Shown here: positions 18,213 through 26,357 of the stretch, one piece after another
Numbering within the stretch: the stretch's first letter is position 1
How the letters are laid out: the number at the start of each line of letters is the position of its first letter
Assembly (NCBI RefSeq): GCF_039511225.1
Contig: NZ_CP154261.1
Span: 4,154,001 to 4,218,000 of the forward strand
Length of the DNA: 64,000 nt
Source of the DNA: Sphingobacterium multivorum
GTDB lineage: Bacteria > Bacteroidota > Bacteroidia > Sphingobacteriales > Sphingobacteriaceae
Direction: 5' to 3'
The notes under the pieces: generated by a model
Told to the model about the DNA's origin: nothing
The model's input: the letters and a program-made list of their open reading frames with translations, nothing else
The model's database searches: none
Made by a program: the position numbers and the translations under genes

Positions 18213-19004
18213 TTAATGGATCAGACGATTAAAATAAGCGAAATGAACCGGAATGGTTTTAGCCCAATAGCCAGAGGTATGAGCGCCGGGCTGAGCAATA
18301 TAAGTGGCTTTGATCTTGAGTACATCACAGCTATCCCGAAGGGACTTATTGGCCCCATATAGGTAATCTTCAGTACCACAATCAAAAATAAATGTCTTTT
18401 CAGTCCCTACGATCTTATGGACATTATGAATGGCACTAAAACGATCGAATAATGGATTTTGATCGCTGTATTGCCCTAAATGTTGTGCTAGACTTGTCTT
18501 CTTGAAAGCCGAATGTCTCAGATTGACAACTCCCGAACTGCTACCGGCACTCTTAAAAAAAGATGGATAGTTAAAAAAGAGCCAAAGTGCACCATGCCCC
18601 CCCATGCTCACACCCGTAATAAATGAGTTGTCCCGATCCGTATGATATTTATCCTGTATGTAAGGCATTAATTCCCCTGTCAAAAATCGACCAAATTGTG
18701 CTCTGCCTTTTTGTGGACTGTCTAAAAACCAGCTCGTACCAAGACCATCAGGGCATACAACGACAAAGCCATATTGATCGCTCAATGCCTGAAAATCGAT
18801 AAATCTTGACAGGCTTTTATAATTTGCCCCATGGCTATGCAACACATATACAACAGGTAAGGCATGGTTGCCCGGCTTCATCTTTGGTGTATAAACGTAG
18901 CCAGAATCTACTCCAGAAAGATGAGCAGACTGTAAGGTATAAAGCTTTTGTCCTTTGGCCAACATGCTGCCGACCACACATAAAAGGCATATGATTAAAC
19001 GCAT
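18213..19004 (-). CDS. Secreted alpha/beta-hydrolase esterase (esterase D / XynC-like)
   Basis: The 263-residue protein has a signal peptide (about 1-19), the oxyanion region VLHSHGANYKS, and the nucleophile elbow GVSMGGHGA with Ser133. An acid is likely in CGTEDYL near residue 205 and a His in PGAHTSGYW. The fold matches the acetyl- and feruloyl-esterase group of PULs. It is the first gene of the minus-strand run ending at cstA, and a strong hairpin at 19155-19190 separates it from the GH2 gene. It may remove acetyl groups from glycans; linkage to the amino-sugar operon rests on direction and spacing. Confidence 0.85.
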   Translation of the reverse strand: MRLIICLLCVVGSMLAKGQKLYTLQSAHLSGVDSGYVYTPKMKPGNHALPVVYVLHSHGANYKSLSRFIDFQALSDQYGFVVVCPDGLGTSWFLDSPQKGRAQFGRFLTGELMPYIQDKYHTDRDNSFITGVSMGGHGALWLFFNYPSFFKSAGSSSGVVNLRHSAFKKTSLAQHLGQYSDQNPLFDRFSAIHNVHKIVGTEKTFIFDCGTEDYLYGANKSLRDSCDVLKIKATYIAQPGAHTSGYWAKTIPVHFAYFNRLIH

Positions 19005-19072
19005 TGGTATAATTGAGTCAGTCTTTAGATTTATAGTGAAGCTAAATTAATAATAAAATTTATAATAAAAAA

Positions 19073-19102
19073 AGTATTTAATAATTTTTTTTATTTAATA
19101 CT
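19073..19102. repeat. AT-rich inverted repeat upstream of the esterase operon
   Basis: AGTATTTAATAA (19073-19084) faces TTATTTAATACT (19091-19102) across 6 T bases, with 10 of 12 positions pairing. It lies 69-98 bases upstream of the esterase ATG at 19004, in a very AT-rich stretch that should hold the operon promoter. It could be a regulator site; composition alone may explain it. Confidence 0.4.
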
Positions 19103-19154
19103 ACTTTATTACGGTATTTTATAACGAAGTAATTACGGATAGACCGTTGAAATA

Positions 19155-19190
19155 AAAAAGAGCATGGAAGGTTTTTCCAATGCTCTTTTT
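19155..19190 (-). terminator. Terminator of the GH43-GH2 operon
   Basis: AAAAAGAGCAT...ATGCTCTTTTT forms an 11-bp stem extended by GGAA/TTCC. On the minus strand it is followed by a run of six T. It sits 64 bases past the GH2 stop and isolates this operon from the esterase operon. Confidence 0.85.
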
Positions 19191-19253
19191 ATTCCCAAGA
19201 TGAAACACCTGGTAATGAATTGACTTACTTATTTCGTAAACCTTATTTATTCT

Positions 19254-21752
19254 TTATTTTATCCGGCATTTTACCGTTGCTGTTTTCAACCAAGGTGCGG
19301 TAAAACGTACATCGACCGTTTCTCCAGATTTACCCAAAGCCTGAACATAAGTGATCATCTTTCCGTGATAAACGCGCTGCTTCTTGTCCGTATAATCGCC
19401 CATATCGGCATTATTTCCAGCTTCCATTCCAAGTAGACGCGCATTTCCCACGATATCACAGGTGATTTCATCCTCCGAAATAACGACAGGAACGCCCTTT
19501 TCATCCAGGATCTTCAAAGCAATCTGGATCACTCCACCAGCTTCGACTTGCTGATTACCCAACATGACAGCTTGAATAACTGCGGGTCTCTCGCTGGATT
19601 GAATCGCATGCCGAACGACCTCCTTGCCATTCGCATCCAAACCCACAACCTCTAGCTTTCCTGCTTTATAAGGAATGTCCCAAAAGATGATCCCTGTTTT
19701 CTGATCGTAGTTTTTCTTTTCGCCCACCACTTGAGCATCCAATTCTAAGCGCGCGCTAGCACTATTGGTATAACAGACCACCCTGATCTGCTGGCCCTCT
19801 TGGTAGTTCCAGACTGGCCAGGCGTCCATGGAAGGTGCCTCATTTTTCCGTTGCCCCTGTTCAGATTCCAATGCAGACCAAACATCTGTGGCTGCGGCAC
19901 CTCCCTGCAATGGATAAGTACCCAAGTAAGCCATCGGTTTATCCAACCACAGTGATTGACGGTAATAGCCTCGCGGCTTGATAAAACCTGCGAAATCCAG
20001 CAGTCCTGAATAAAATCCACGTGAAGGCCAACGCCCCGACTCTCCGAGATAGTCAATACCTGTCCACAAAAATTGGCCAAATATATGGTTGTTGTCACGT
20101 ACCGCAAGCCATGCTGGAAGATCATGTCGATTCTCGCTTCCAAAAATTACCCGTGCTGGATAGCGCTGATGATCCTGCTGATAACGACTTTCAGTATAAT
20201 TGTATCCAGCAATATCAAGCGCTCCCGGATAGGCTGTTTCATTCGACATCGCTACCCCAGCAAGCCCTGCTGTAACAGCCCTGCTTTTATCATATTTTTT
20301 TACAACCGCTACCAAGCGTTTGGCGATATCTCCCAATCGCATCGCATCTGGTGCATCCTTTTTGTAACCACCATACGAGGCCTGTGTGAAACCACCTTCC
20401 TTCTTCTCGCCGTTAAGGACAGGATGTGAATAAGGGTCATTTGGATAATCCACTTCGTTGCCTATGCTCCAGGCGAAGATCGAAAGGTGATTGCGGTCTC
20501 TTTTGACCATATCGGCCAGATCCTGCTCTCCCCAGGATTCAAAAAAGTCGTATGATCCCTCAAAACCCGGTGTCCCGACATTCCATCCCTGTAACCATTT
20601 CCTCTTCGGGTACTCCCACTCGTCGAAGGCTTCGTCCATAACAAGTAAACCGAGCTCATCACATAAAGCATAAAGTGATGATGCCTGCGGATTATGACTG
20701 GTTCGAATGGCATTAACCCCCAAAGATTTTAAGGTGAGCAGTCGGCGGCGCCATACTTCAGTATACATTTCAGCTCCCAATACCCCAGCGTCGTGATGCA
20801 AACAAACGCCTTTGACTTTCATCCAAGAATTGTTTAAGGCAAAGCCCTTGTTCGGATCAAATGTAAAGGCCCTAAAACCTGTTTTCACCTCTGACTGATC
20901 AACCCGCTTTCCATTTTGGCTTACGATGGTCCGCAGGGTATATTGTGTGGGTTGATCCAAACTCCACAACGATGGATTCGATACTGCCAATTGCTGTGTT
21001 ACAGTTGCCTTATCCGCGGCCCCGACCTGCACTTTCTGCGACTTTTTGGCAACCACCTTTCCTGTTGGATCAAGCAGCTCCTGTTCCACTTTAATCGGGG
21101 CAGCAACTTGCATACTGTTGACAAGGGCTACTTCTGTATTTAAAATTCCTTTTCCTTGTCTTAGTTCTGGATATGCATAGACTCCCCATTGATCGATATG
21201 CAGCGTATTCGCCTTTACAAGCCATACATCGCGATAGATTCCTGATCCTGTATACCATCTTGAATCGGCGCTTTTACTATGGTCGACCTTAACAACGATG
21301 GTATTTTCCTTTCCAAACTCAATGTATGGTGTGATATCGTACGAAAAGGAAACGTAGCCATTGGGCCGCTTTCCAACCGATTTACCATTGACAAAAACTT
21401 CGCTTCGGTTGTAAACCCCCTCAAAATATAGAAACAACCTTTTCCCCTGATCTTCCACTGGTATGGTCAGTTGTTTTCGATACCAGCCAATGCCGCCCGG
21501 TAAATAGCCCGTCGCACTGGCGAGCGTTGGGCTCAGTGGATATTTTACGCTCCAATCATGGGGCAAACTAATGGGCTGCCAGCCTGCGCGATTCTTTTCA
21601 GCGCCTGCCTGTCCTTCAATATCGCCCAAATGGAAACGCCAATCCGAATTCACACGTTCGGCGATACCAAATCCGGGCTGTGCATATAAGCTATTCATAC
21701 CCAAATAACTTGACACAGCTAAAACGGCCAGATTTCTTATTATTTTTTTCAT
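19254..21752 (-). CDS. GH2 family beta-galactosidase-type enzyme, secreted
   Basis: The 832-residue protein has a signal peptide, a jelly-roll sugar-binding domain (about 35-210) and an Ig-like domain (about 215-305). A TIM barrel follows with acid/base Glu433 in SIGNEVDYP and nucleophile Glu540 in FGSENRHD. Next comes a DUF4982-type beta domain near 645-720 and a final Ig-like domain. GH2 members with this architecture in Bacteroidota PULs are mostly beta-galactosidases. Specificity for another beta-glycoside cannot be excluded. The gene follows the GH43 gene by 26 bases and ends before a strong terminator. Confidence 0.92.
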   Translation of the reverse strand: MKKIIRNLAVLAVSSYLGMNSLYAQPGFGIAERVNSDWRFHLGDIEGQAGAEKNRAGWQPISLPHDWSVKYPLSPTLASATGYLPGGIGWYRKQLTIPVEDQGKRLFLYFEGVYNRSEVFVNGKSVGKRPNGYVSFSYDITPYIEFGKENTIVVKVDHSKSADSRWYTGSGIYRDVWLVKANTLHIDQWGVYAYPELRQGKGILNTEVALVNSMQVAAPIKVEQELLDPTGKVVAKKSQKVQVGAADKATVTQQLAVSNPSLWSLDQPTQYTLRTIVSQNGKRVDQSEVKTGFRAFTFDPNKGFALNNSWMKVKGVCLHHDAGVLGAEMYTEVWRRRLLTLKSLGVNAIRTSHNPQASSLYALCDELGLLVMDEAFDEWEYPKRKWLQGWNVGTPGFEGSYDFFESWGEQDLADMVKRDRNHLSIFAWSIGNEVDYPNDPYSHPVLNGEKKEGGFTQASYGGYKKDAPDAMRLGDIAKRLVAVVKKYDKSRAVTAGLAGVAMSNETAYPGALDIAGYNYTESRYQQDHQRYPARVIFGSENRHDLPAWLAVRDNNHIFGQFLWTGIDYLGESGRWPSRGFYSGLLDFAGFIKPRGYYRQSLWLDKPMAYLGTYPLQGGAAATDVWSALESEQGQRKNEAPSMDAWPVWNYQEGQQIRVVCYTNSASARLELDAQVVGEKKNYDQKTGIIFWDIPYKAGKLEVVGLDANGKEVVRHAIQSSERPAVIQAVMLGNQQVEAGGVIQIALKILDEKGVPVVISEDEITCDIVGNARLLGMEAGNNADMGDYTDKKQRVYHGKMITYVQALGKSGETVDVRFTAPWLKTATVKCRIK

Positions 21753-21778
21753 TGTACTATATGCATAAGGTTTAGTGA

Positions 21779-23692
21779 TTAAAGTGTAGGAACGACAGGC
21801 AATACATGGCCCTGATCATCAAAAAATAACCGGTCCATGCACACCTCTCGATTAAACCCAGCAGCATCGCCCATATCGATACCTTTGGGATAATTAAAAC
21901 GATGATATACAATATACCATTCATCTTTACCTGGAATCTGCAAAATAGAATTATGTCCTGTACCATAAATTCCTTGGGTAGGATCCTTTTGCAAGACTAA
22001 ATTATTTTCAGGAACAGTGATCGGTCCATCTGGAGAAGTCGCGGTTCCATAACGTACCCGATAATTTTCACTTCGGGTGTCATCCTCCGACCAAAAGAAA
22101 TAATAAAGACCTTTTCGGTAGACAACATAGGCGCCTTCCCGGAAAGTCTTGTCGGGTGTTAACACTTTGATTGTATTTCTTTTAATCGAGATCATATCCT
22201 TATTGAGTTCAGCAACAGCCAGGTAGCCATTTCCCCAATACAGGTAGCTTTTTCCCGATTTCGGATCGTTAAACACTGCAGGGTCAATTTCCTGCCCTCC
22301 TTTTACACCATTTGGTTTGAAATCGATCAAGGGTTTACCTGAATCTTTAAATGGGCCTGTTGGCAAATCGGCCACCGCAACACCAATCTTTTGGGCCGCT
22401 GTAAAGTAATAATAGTACTTATAATCGTTCTTGATTTTCTTTTCCGTAATTGTAGGTGCCCATGCATGTCGAGGCCCCCAAGCAACATCTTTTTTCAGAT
22501 CCAAAATCACACCCTCATCTTTCCAATGACTTAGATCTGTGGAAGAAAAAGTTTTAAAATAATAACCACCCCAACCGTCAAAGCCATCACTCGTTGGATA
22601 GATATAGTATTTCTTTGTTTTGTTGGAATAGAGGACATCCGGATCGGCATAAAAGCCATCCAATACTGGATTCTTTCTGAATGTGAATTCCATATCTTTG
22701 GGTTTCCCCCATTTGGTGGTCAAATCCAGAATTTCTTGTCTTGAAATAGGAATGATGGTCCCATGCCGTGGATGAAAATCCATGTCAATTTGATGGTCGA
22801 TTACTTTAAAACGATCAAGGTCTTCAGAGGTGCAGAATTGATACTTCCCCTTACCATAGACATCATACATCAGGATATATTTGTCCGACTGATTGAGTTT
22901 AAAGACACTGGATCCTTCCACAGCATCATTGGTCTGTTGTTTATAGCCCGGTTGTTCAATCCACTTACCCGAAGTCAGGGAATCGGTTATCGCCAGCTTA
23001 ATGCCATTTCCATGTCCTTCGGTCTTGTAAAAAAGGTAGAATAAACCGTTCTTTGAAATAATATCGCCATCGATACAGGATTTACCATTTTTTGGAAGAA
23101 ACAGCACGTTAGGTTCGGTTTCAAAATCTGTAAAGTCCTTGTTTGCATAAGCATAGTAGATGATATCTGGACCATTTCCGTGCTGCATGGACCAGTACAC
23201 CATATATTTGTCCACGGAAGGGTCAAATATAGTCTGGGGCGCCCATACTCTTTTCAACGCTTCCTGACCTTTGAAACGCTGCTGTATATCGATTGCCTGA
23301 TGGGACCAATGGACAAGGTCTTCGGATTTTAGCAGGATCAAACCCCGATTAGAATCCCAGCCTTTGGAGGAAGTCATGTCGGTGAGCACCATATAAAATG
23401 TTTTTCCATCTTCGCCACGGAGAATATGCGGATCACGTACACCGCCGGTTTTACTGATTATCTTCGAATCCAGGATAGGCTGATTGTCATTCAACGCGCG
23501 ATAGGTATAGCCATCTGTGCTGATCGCAAAACAAACAGCTTCGTCTACAACAGCATTCCCTTTGAAATAGGCAAATAAGTAACCTGCAAAATCTTTCTCG
23601 GTAGGTCCGCTGCGATAAACCTGTGCAAAAACACCGCATGTAGCATGTATTAAAAATAAGGTAACTAAGATTGAAATTCTGTTTTTTTTCAT
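21779..23692 (-). CDS. Two-module GH43 glycosidase, secreted
   Basis: The 637-residue protein has a signal peptide (ending VFAQV) and two GH43-type five-bladed propellers in one chain. Module 1 (about 27-325) has GGVRDPH, CIDGDII and VEGSSVF in the positions of the three catalytic acids. Module 2 (about 335-637) has GFYADPDV, GQEIDPAVF and REGAYVV, a full canonical set. GH43 enzymes act mainly on arabinofuranosides, xylosides or galactosides. Together with the GH2 gene that follows, a galactan or arabinogalactan side-chain substrate is the likely reading; linkage is not shown. Confidence 0.9.
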   Translation of the reverse strand: MKKNRISILVTLFLIHATCGVFAQVYRSGPTEKDFAGYLFAYFKGNAVVDEAVCFAISTDGYTYRALNDNQPILDSKIISKTGGVRDPHILRGEDGKTFYMVLTDMTSSKGWDSNRGLILLKSEDLVHWSHQAIDIQQRFKGQEALKRVWAPQTIFDPSVDKYMVYWSMQHGNGPDIIYYAYANKDFTDFETEPNVLFLPKNGKSCIDGDIISKNGLFYLFYKTEGHGNGIKLAITDSLTSGKWIEQPGYKQQTNDAVEGSSVFKLNQSDKYILMYDVYGKGKYQFCTSEDLDRFKVIDHQIDMDFHPRHGTIIPISRQEILDLTTKWGKPKDMEFTFRKNPVLDGFYADPDVLYSNKTKKYYIYPTSDGFDGWGGYYFKTFSSTDLSHWKDEGVILDLKKDVAWGPRHAWAPTITEKKIKNDYKYYYYFTAAQKIGVAVADLPTGPFKDSGKPLIDFKPNGVKGGQEIDPAVFNDPKSGKSYLYWGNGYLAVAELNKDMISIKRNTIKVLTPDKTFREGAYVVYRKGLYYFFWSEDDTRSENYRVRYGTATSPDGPITVPENNLVLQKDPTQGIYGTGHNSILQIPGKDEWYIVYHRFNYPKGIDMGDAAGFNREVCMDRLFFDDQGHVLPVVPTL

Positions 23693-23756
23693 GAAGATTT
23701 AGTTGAAGAAATAAGCATTGGCTTATTTTCGCGTCTATACATTTTTGCATCTCTAA

Positions 23757-23783
23757 AAGCCACGGGATTTGATCCCGTGGCTT
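23757..23783 (-). terminator. Strong hairpin terminator after the DUF3823 gene
   Basis: AAGCCACGGGAT and ATCCCGTGGCTT form a perfect 12-bp stem with a 3-base loop. On the minus strand it is followed by TTTTAG. It separates susC-susD-DUF3823 from the GH43-GH2 pair, so the enzymes must have their own promoter or depend on read-through. Confidence 0.85.
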
Positions 23784-23815
23784 CGTAATCTGACCATTTA
23801 ACTTGTCGTCAGTAC

Positions 23816-24493
23816 CTATTTTAAAGCTATTTTTTGAACGGCAGTATAGTAGTACTCTCCCGATACCGTAGCTTTCACCCCTATTCGGGCAAACACATAA
23901 TCGAGGTTTTTCAAATTGTCCGGCAACTCTCCGACAATCCTCGTCGGTTGACCGAAAGCAACGTTAGCCAAATTGGCGTCCACACGTAGCTCGCGTTGTA
24001 CCTGATCTGTCAAGACAGATTTACCGAGGTAAAGACGCACAAACTCCAAATTTGCCGTACCTACTATTCTGTTCACCGTAAAGTTAGCCGAAATACTGTT
24101 ATTATTTTTTTGAAAAGACTCGTTTGTCACCGTAAAATAGGGTGTTACAGGTACATCAATGGTCGTATTGCCCTTCACTTGTACCAAAACCGTATCAGTT
24201 GCCTGTTGCAGCCATGGTGAATCTCCTTTCCGCACCAATTTGTATTCGCCATCAAAAAGACTAACAGAAAAAGAGCCGTCCTGATCAAAATATACGGGTA
24301 TTGCTGAGCGAAGCGGGTACCCATCCTGCCATAATTCCAATTGAGGGCCGTTATTCCGAACGCCAATCGCCTTCCCCTCATAAACAACGCGTCCTGAAAG
24401 GGTTGATTTTGGAGCTTCAAAATTATCATATTCGCAACCTACAACGAGAAGACTTGCAAAAGCTATCAATAAGCTTAAAAATTTTATTTTCAT
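23816..24493 (-). CDS. DUF3823 lipoprotein of a SusCD locus
   Basis: The 225-residue protein has a lipoprotein signal with Cys20 (LVVGC). It then has two beta-sandwich modules: STLSGRVVYEGKAI... with SFSVSLFDGEYKLVRKGDSPW, and a C-terminal fibronectin-like half. This matches the DUF3823 family, which sits downstream of susD in Bacteroidota and is thought to bind glycans at the surface. It starts 12 bases after susD and ends just before a terminator, making it the third gene of this operon. Confidence 0.85.
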   Translation of the reverse strand: MKIKFLSLLIAFASLLVVGCEYDNFEAPKSTLSGRVVYEGKAIGVRNNGPQLELWQDGYPLRSAIPVYFDQDGSFSVSLFDGEYKLVRKGDSPWLQQATDTVLVQVKGNTTIDVPVTPYFTVTNESFQKNNNSISANFTVNRIVGTANLEFVRLYLGKSVLTDQVQRELRVDANLANVAFGQPTRIVGELPDNLKNLDYVFARIGVKATVSGEYYYTAVQKIALK

Positions 24494-24505
24494 GGTTCAA
24501 TTAGA

Positions 24506-26356
24506 TTAATGGAATGGATTTCTAACTATTTTAGGATTTTTATTGATGACATCCTGACTAATGGACGCATAATAATTGGCCATACGGAAAAAGCGTGCCT
24601 TTCTGAAACGCGCGGGTCTTACCCGTTCATAGATATACTTACCGTCATCGGCATGCCCTGGACGCACGACACGATAAGCATATAGTCCATATACAACCGC
24701 GTTGGGATCATTTTCAGATCCGTCCCACACCAAATGTGCAATACGCCACCTTTTAAGATCATAGTAACGATGATCTTCGAAGGCAAGTTCGACACGGCGT
24801 TCATTTCGGATAATATCCATCGTTAGGTTACTGATGCTATTGGCCGGGAATCCTGCTCTTTCCCGTAACTTATTGACATAGATTCTTGCGTCTACAGTCT
24901 GTCCCAACTCAAATGCAGCTTCTGACGCATTGAGATAAATTTCCCCCAGACGAAACCACGGCCACCAGTTAGCAGCTGATGTACCGCGTGTACTGGCTGC
25001 CGGCGCATCACTGACAAATTTACGGATATAGAAACCGGTGTTGCTTACATCCTGTGCATCATAAAGCGGTCCATCAAAGCCGGTCCACAAACCACCACTC
25101 GCATAATTTTGTCCCAGTTGTGGTGCTGCAGTAAACTGGTAGGCTCCATTTGCCCCCCAAGTTGCCACTCCAGCCTGAATACTTACAGCGCGTCCGCGGA
25201 ATGAAGTTCCCGGATAAATCACCGTTCCAAACAAACGGGCATCTTTATTTGCAAAAATATCGTTGATATTTTGGTAGGCTACGTAATTTCCTGCGCCGTT
25301 TTTATCATGTAGTGTACCTTTGCTACCATCTAAGTAATCAAAACTTTCCACAAGGCTCAACGATGGCGAAATCGTCGATGACGACTCATTGTCTTCGGTC
25401 AGACTTCTGACGATATTGTCATAAGCAAAGCGGTGAACTTTTAAACTCGTTACAAAATCCTTTGCAAAGATGACCTCAGCACCAGTTTTCTTATTGAGCA
25501 TATCATAAAAATTGGCACCTTTATCGGCATTCTCATTGTAAAGCGCATAGGGACCGTTCATAATTTCCTTGGAGGCAGCCAGCGACTTGGTATAATACCC
25601 AGTAGCCATGTTGGCAGGAATTCCCACTTCTCCCCCTGCAGTCGTTATCGGTGAGGCCATCAGATTATTATATTTCGCGATGGATGCCGCATAAAGCATT
25701 GCCCGACTTTCCAAAGCTAATGCCGTATACTTGTTGGCCCTGGTCTTACTGGCATTATAGACGGCGAGATCTTCCTTGATCTCTTCCAGTTCTTTGTAAA
25801 TAAAATCGTAGACTTCATACTCTTTGGCACGTGCCACCTGCAATGGTGTTGGATCGCCGCTAAAGTCATAGATAAGTTGGGTAGTGACAATCGGAACGCC
25901 CCCCATGCGTTTGACGAGTTCGAAGTAAACAAAAGCGCGGATGAAGCGTAATTCGGCTTTATACTGCTTGCGTTGTGCATCAGACAATTGTGTACTGAAC
26001 TGATCGATATTTTCTAGGGAAAGATTCAGATCCCGAATAAGTCCATAGTCCCAATAGCGACCGTAGTCGTCGCCAAATTGGTAATCGTTACGCCAGTTTT
26101 GATCGCGATGTCCCGACCACATCGCATCATCCAATTCGGTCATTCCTCCTGTATTGAAAACACCATGTAACGTTGGCATTCTATCGTAATAATTGGCGAC
26201 GAGTGAAGTCAATAGTTTCGGATCATTCCAAAGCTGTGCATCGGTAATCAATGATTTTGAATCCCGGTCAAACCAATCGTCGTGACTGCAGCTGCTCAAC
26301 GAGGATAAGGTCAATAAAGCAACGCCTATGTAGGTAAGTTTAAATCGTAGTTTCAT
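24506..26356 (-). CDS. RagB/SusD family outer membrane lipoprotein
   Basis: The 616-residue protein has a lipoprotein signal with Cys23 (SLSSC). SusD features are LRFIRAFVYFELVKRMGGVPIV near residue 130, the C-terminal WPWFRLGEIYLNASEAAFELG, and the closing RRVELAFEDHRYYDLKRWRIAH. It starts one base after the susC stop, so the two are tightly coupled. Compared with the SusD at 1451-3154 it is longer and diverged, so the two PULs take different substrates. Confidence 0.95.
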   Translation of the reverse strand: MKLRFKLTYIGVALLTLSSLSSCSHDDWFDRDSKSLITDAQLWNDPKLLTSLVANYYDRMPTLHGVFNTGGMTELDDAMWSGHRDQNWRNDYQFGDDYGRYWDYGLIRDLNLSLENIDQFSTQLSDAQRKQYKAELRFIRAFVYFELVKRMGGVPIVTTQLIYDFSGDPTPLQVARAKEYEVYDFIYKELEEIKEDLAVYNASKTRANKYTALALESRAMLYAASIAKYNNLMASPITTAGGEVGIPANMATGYYTKSLAASKEIMNGPYALYNENADKGANFYDMLNKKTGAEVIFAKDFVTSLKVHRFAYDNIVRSLTEDNESSSTISPSLSLVESFDYLDGSKGTLHDKNGAGNYVAYQNINDIFANKDARLFGTVIYPGTSFRGRAVSIQAGVATWGANGAYQFTAAPQLGQNYASGGLWTGFDGPLYDAQDVSNTGFYIRKFVSDAPAASTRGTSAANWWPWFRLGEIYLNASEAAFELGQTVDARIYVNKLRERAGFPANSISNLTMDIIRNERRVELAFEDHRYYDLKRWRIAHLVWDGSENDPNAVVYGLYAYRVVRPGHADDGKYIYERVRPARFRKARFFRMANYYASISQDVINKNPKIVRNPFH

Positions 26357-26357
26357 G

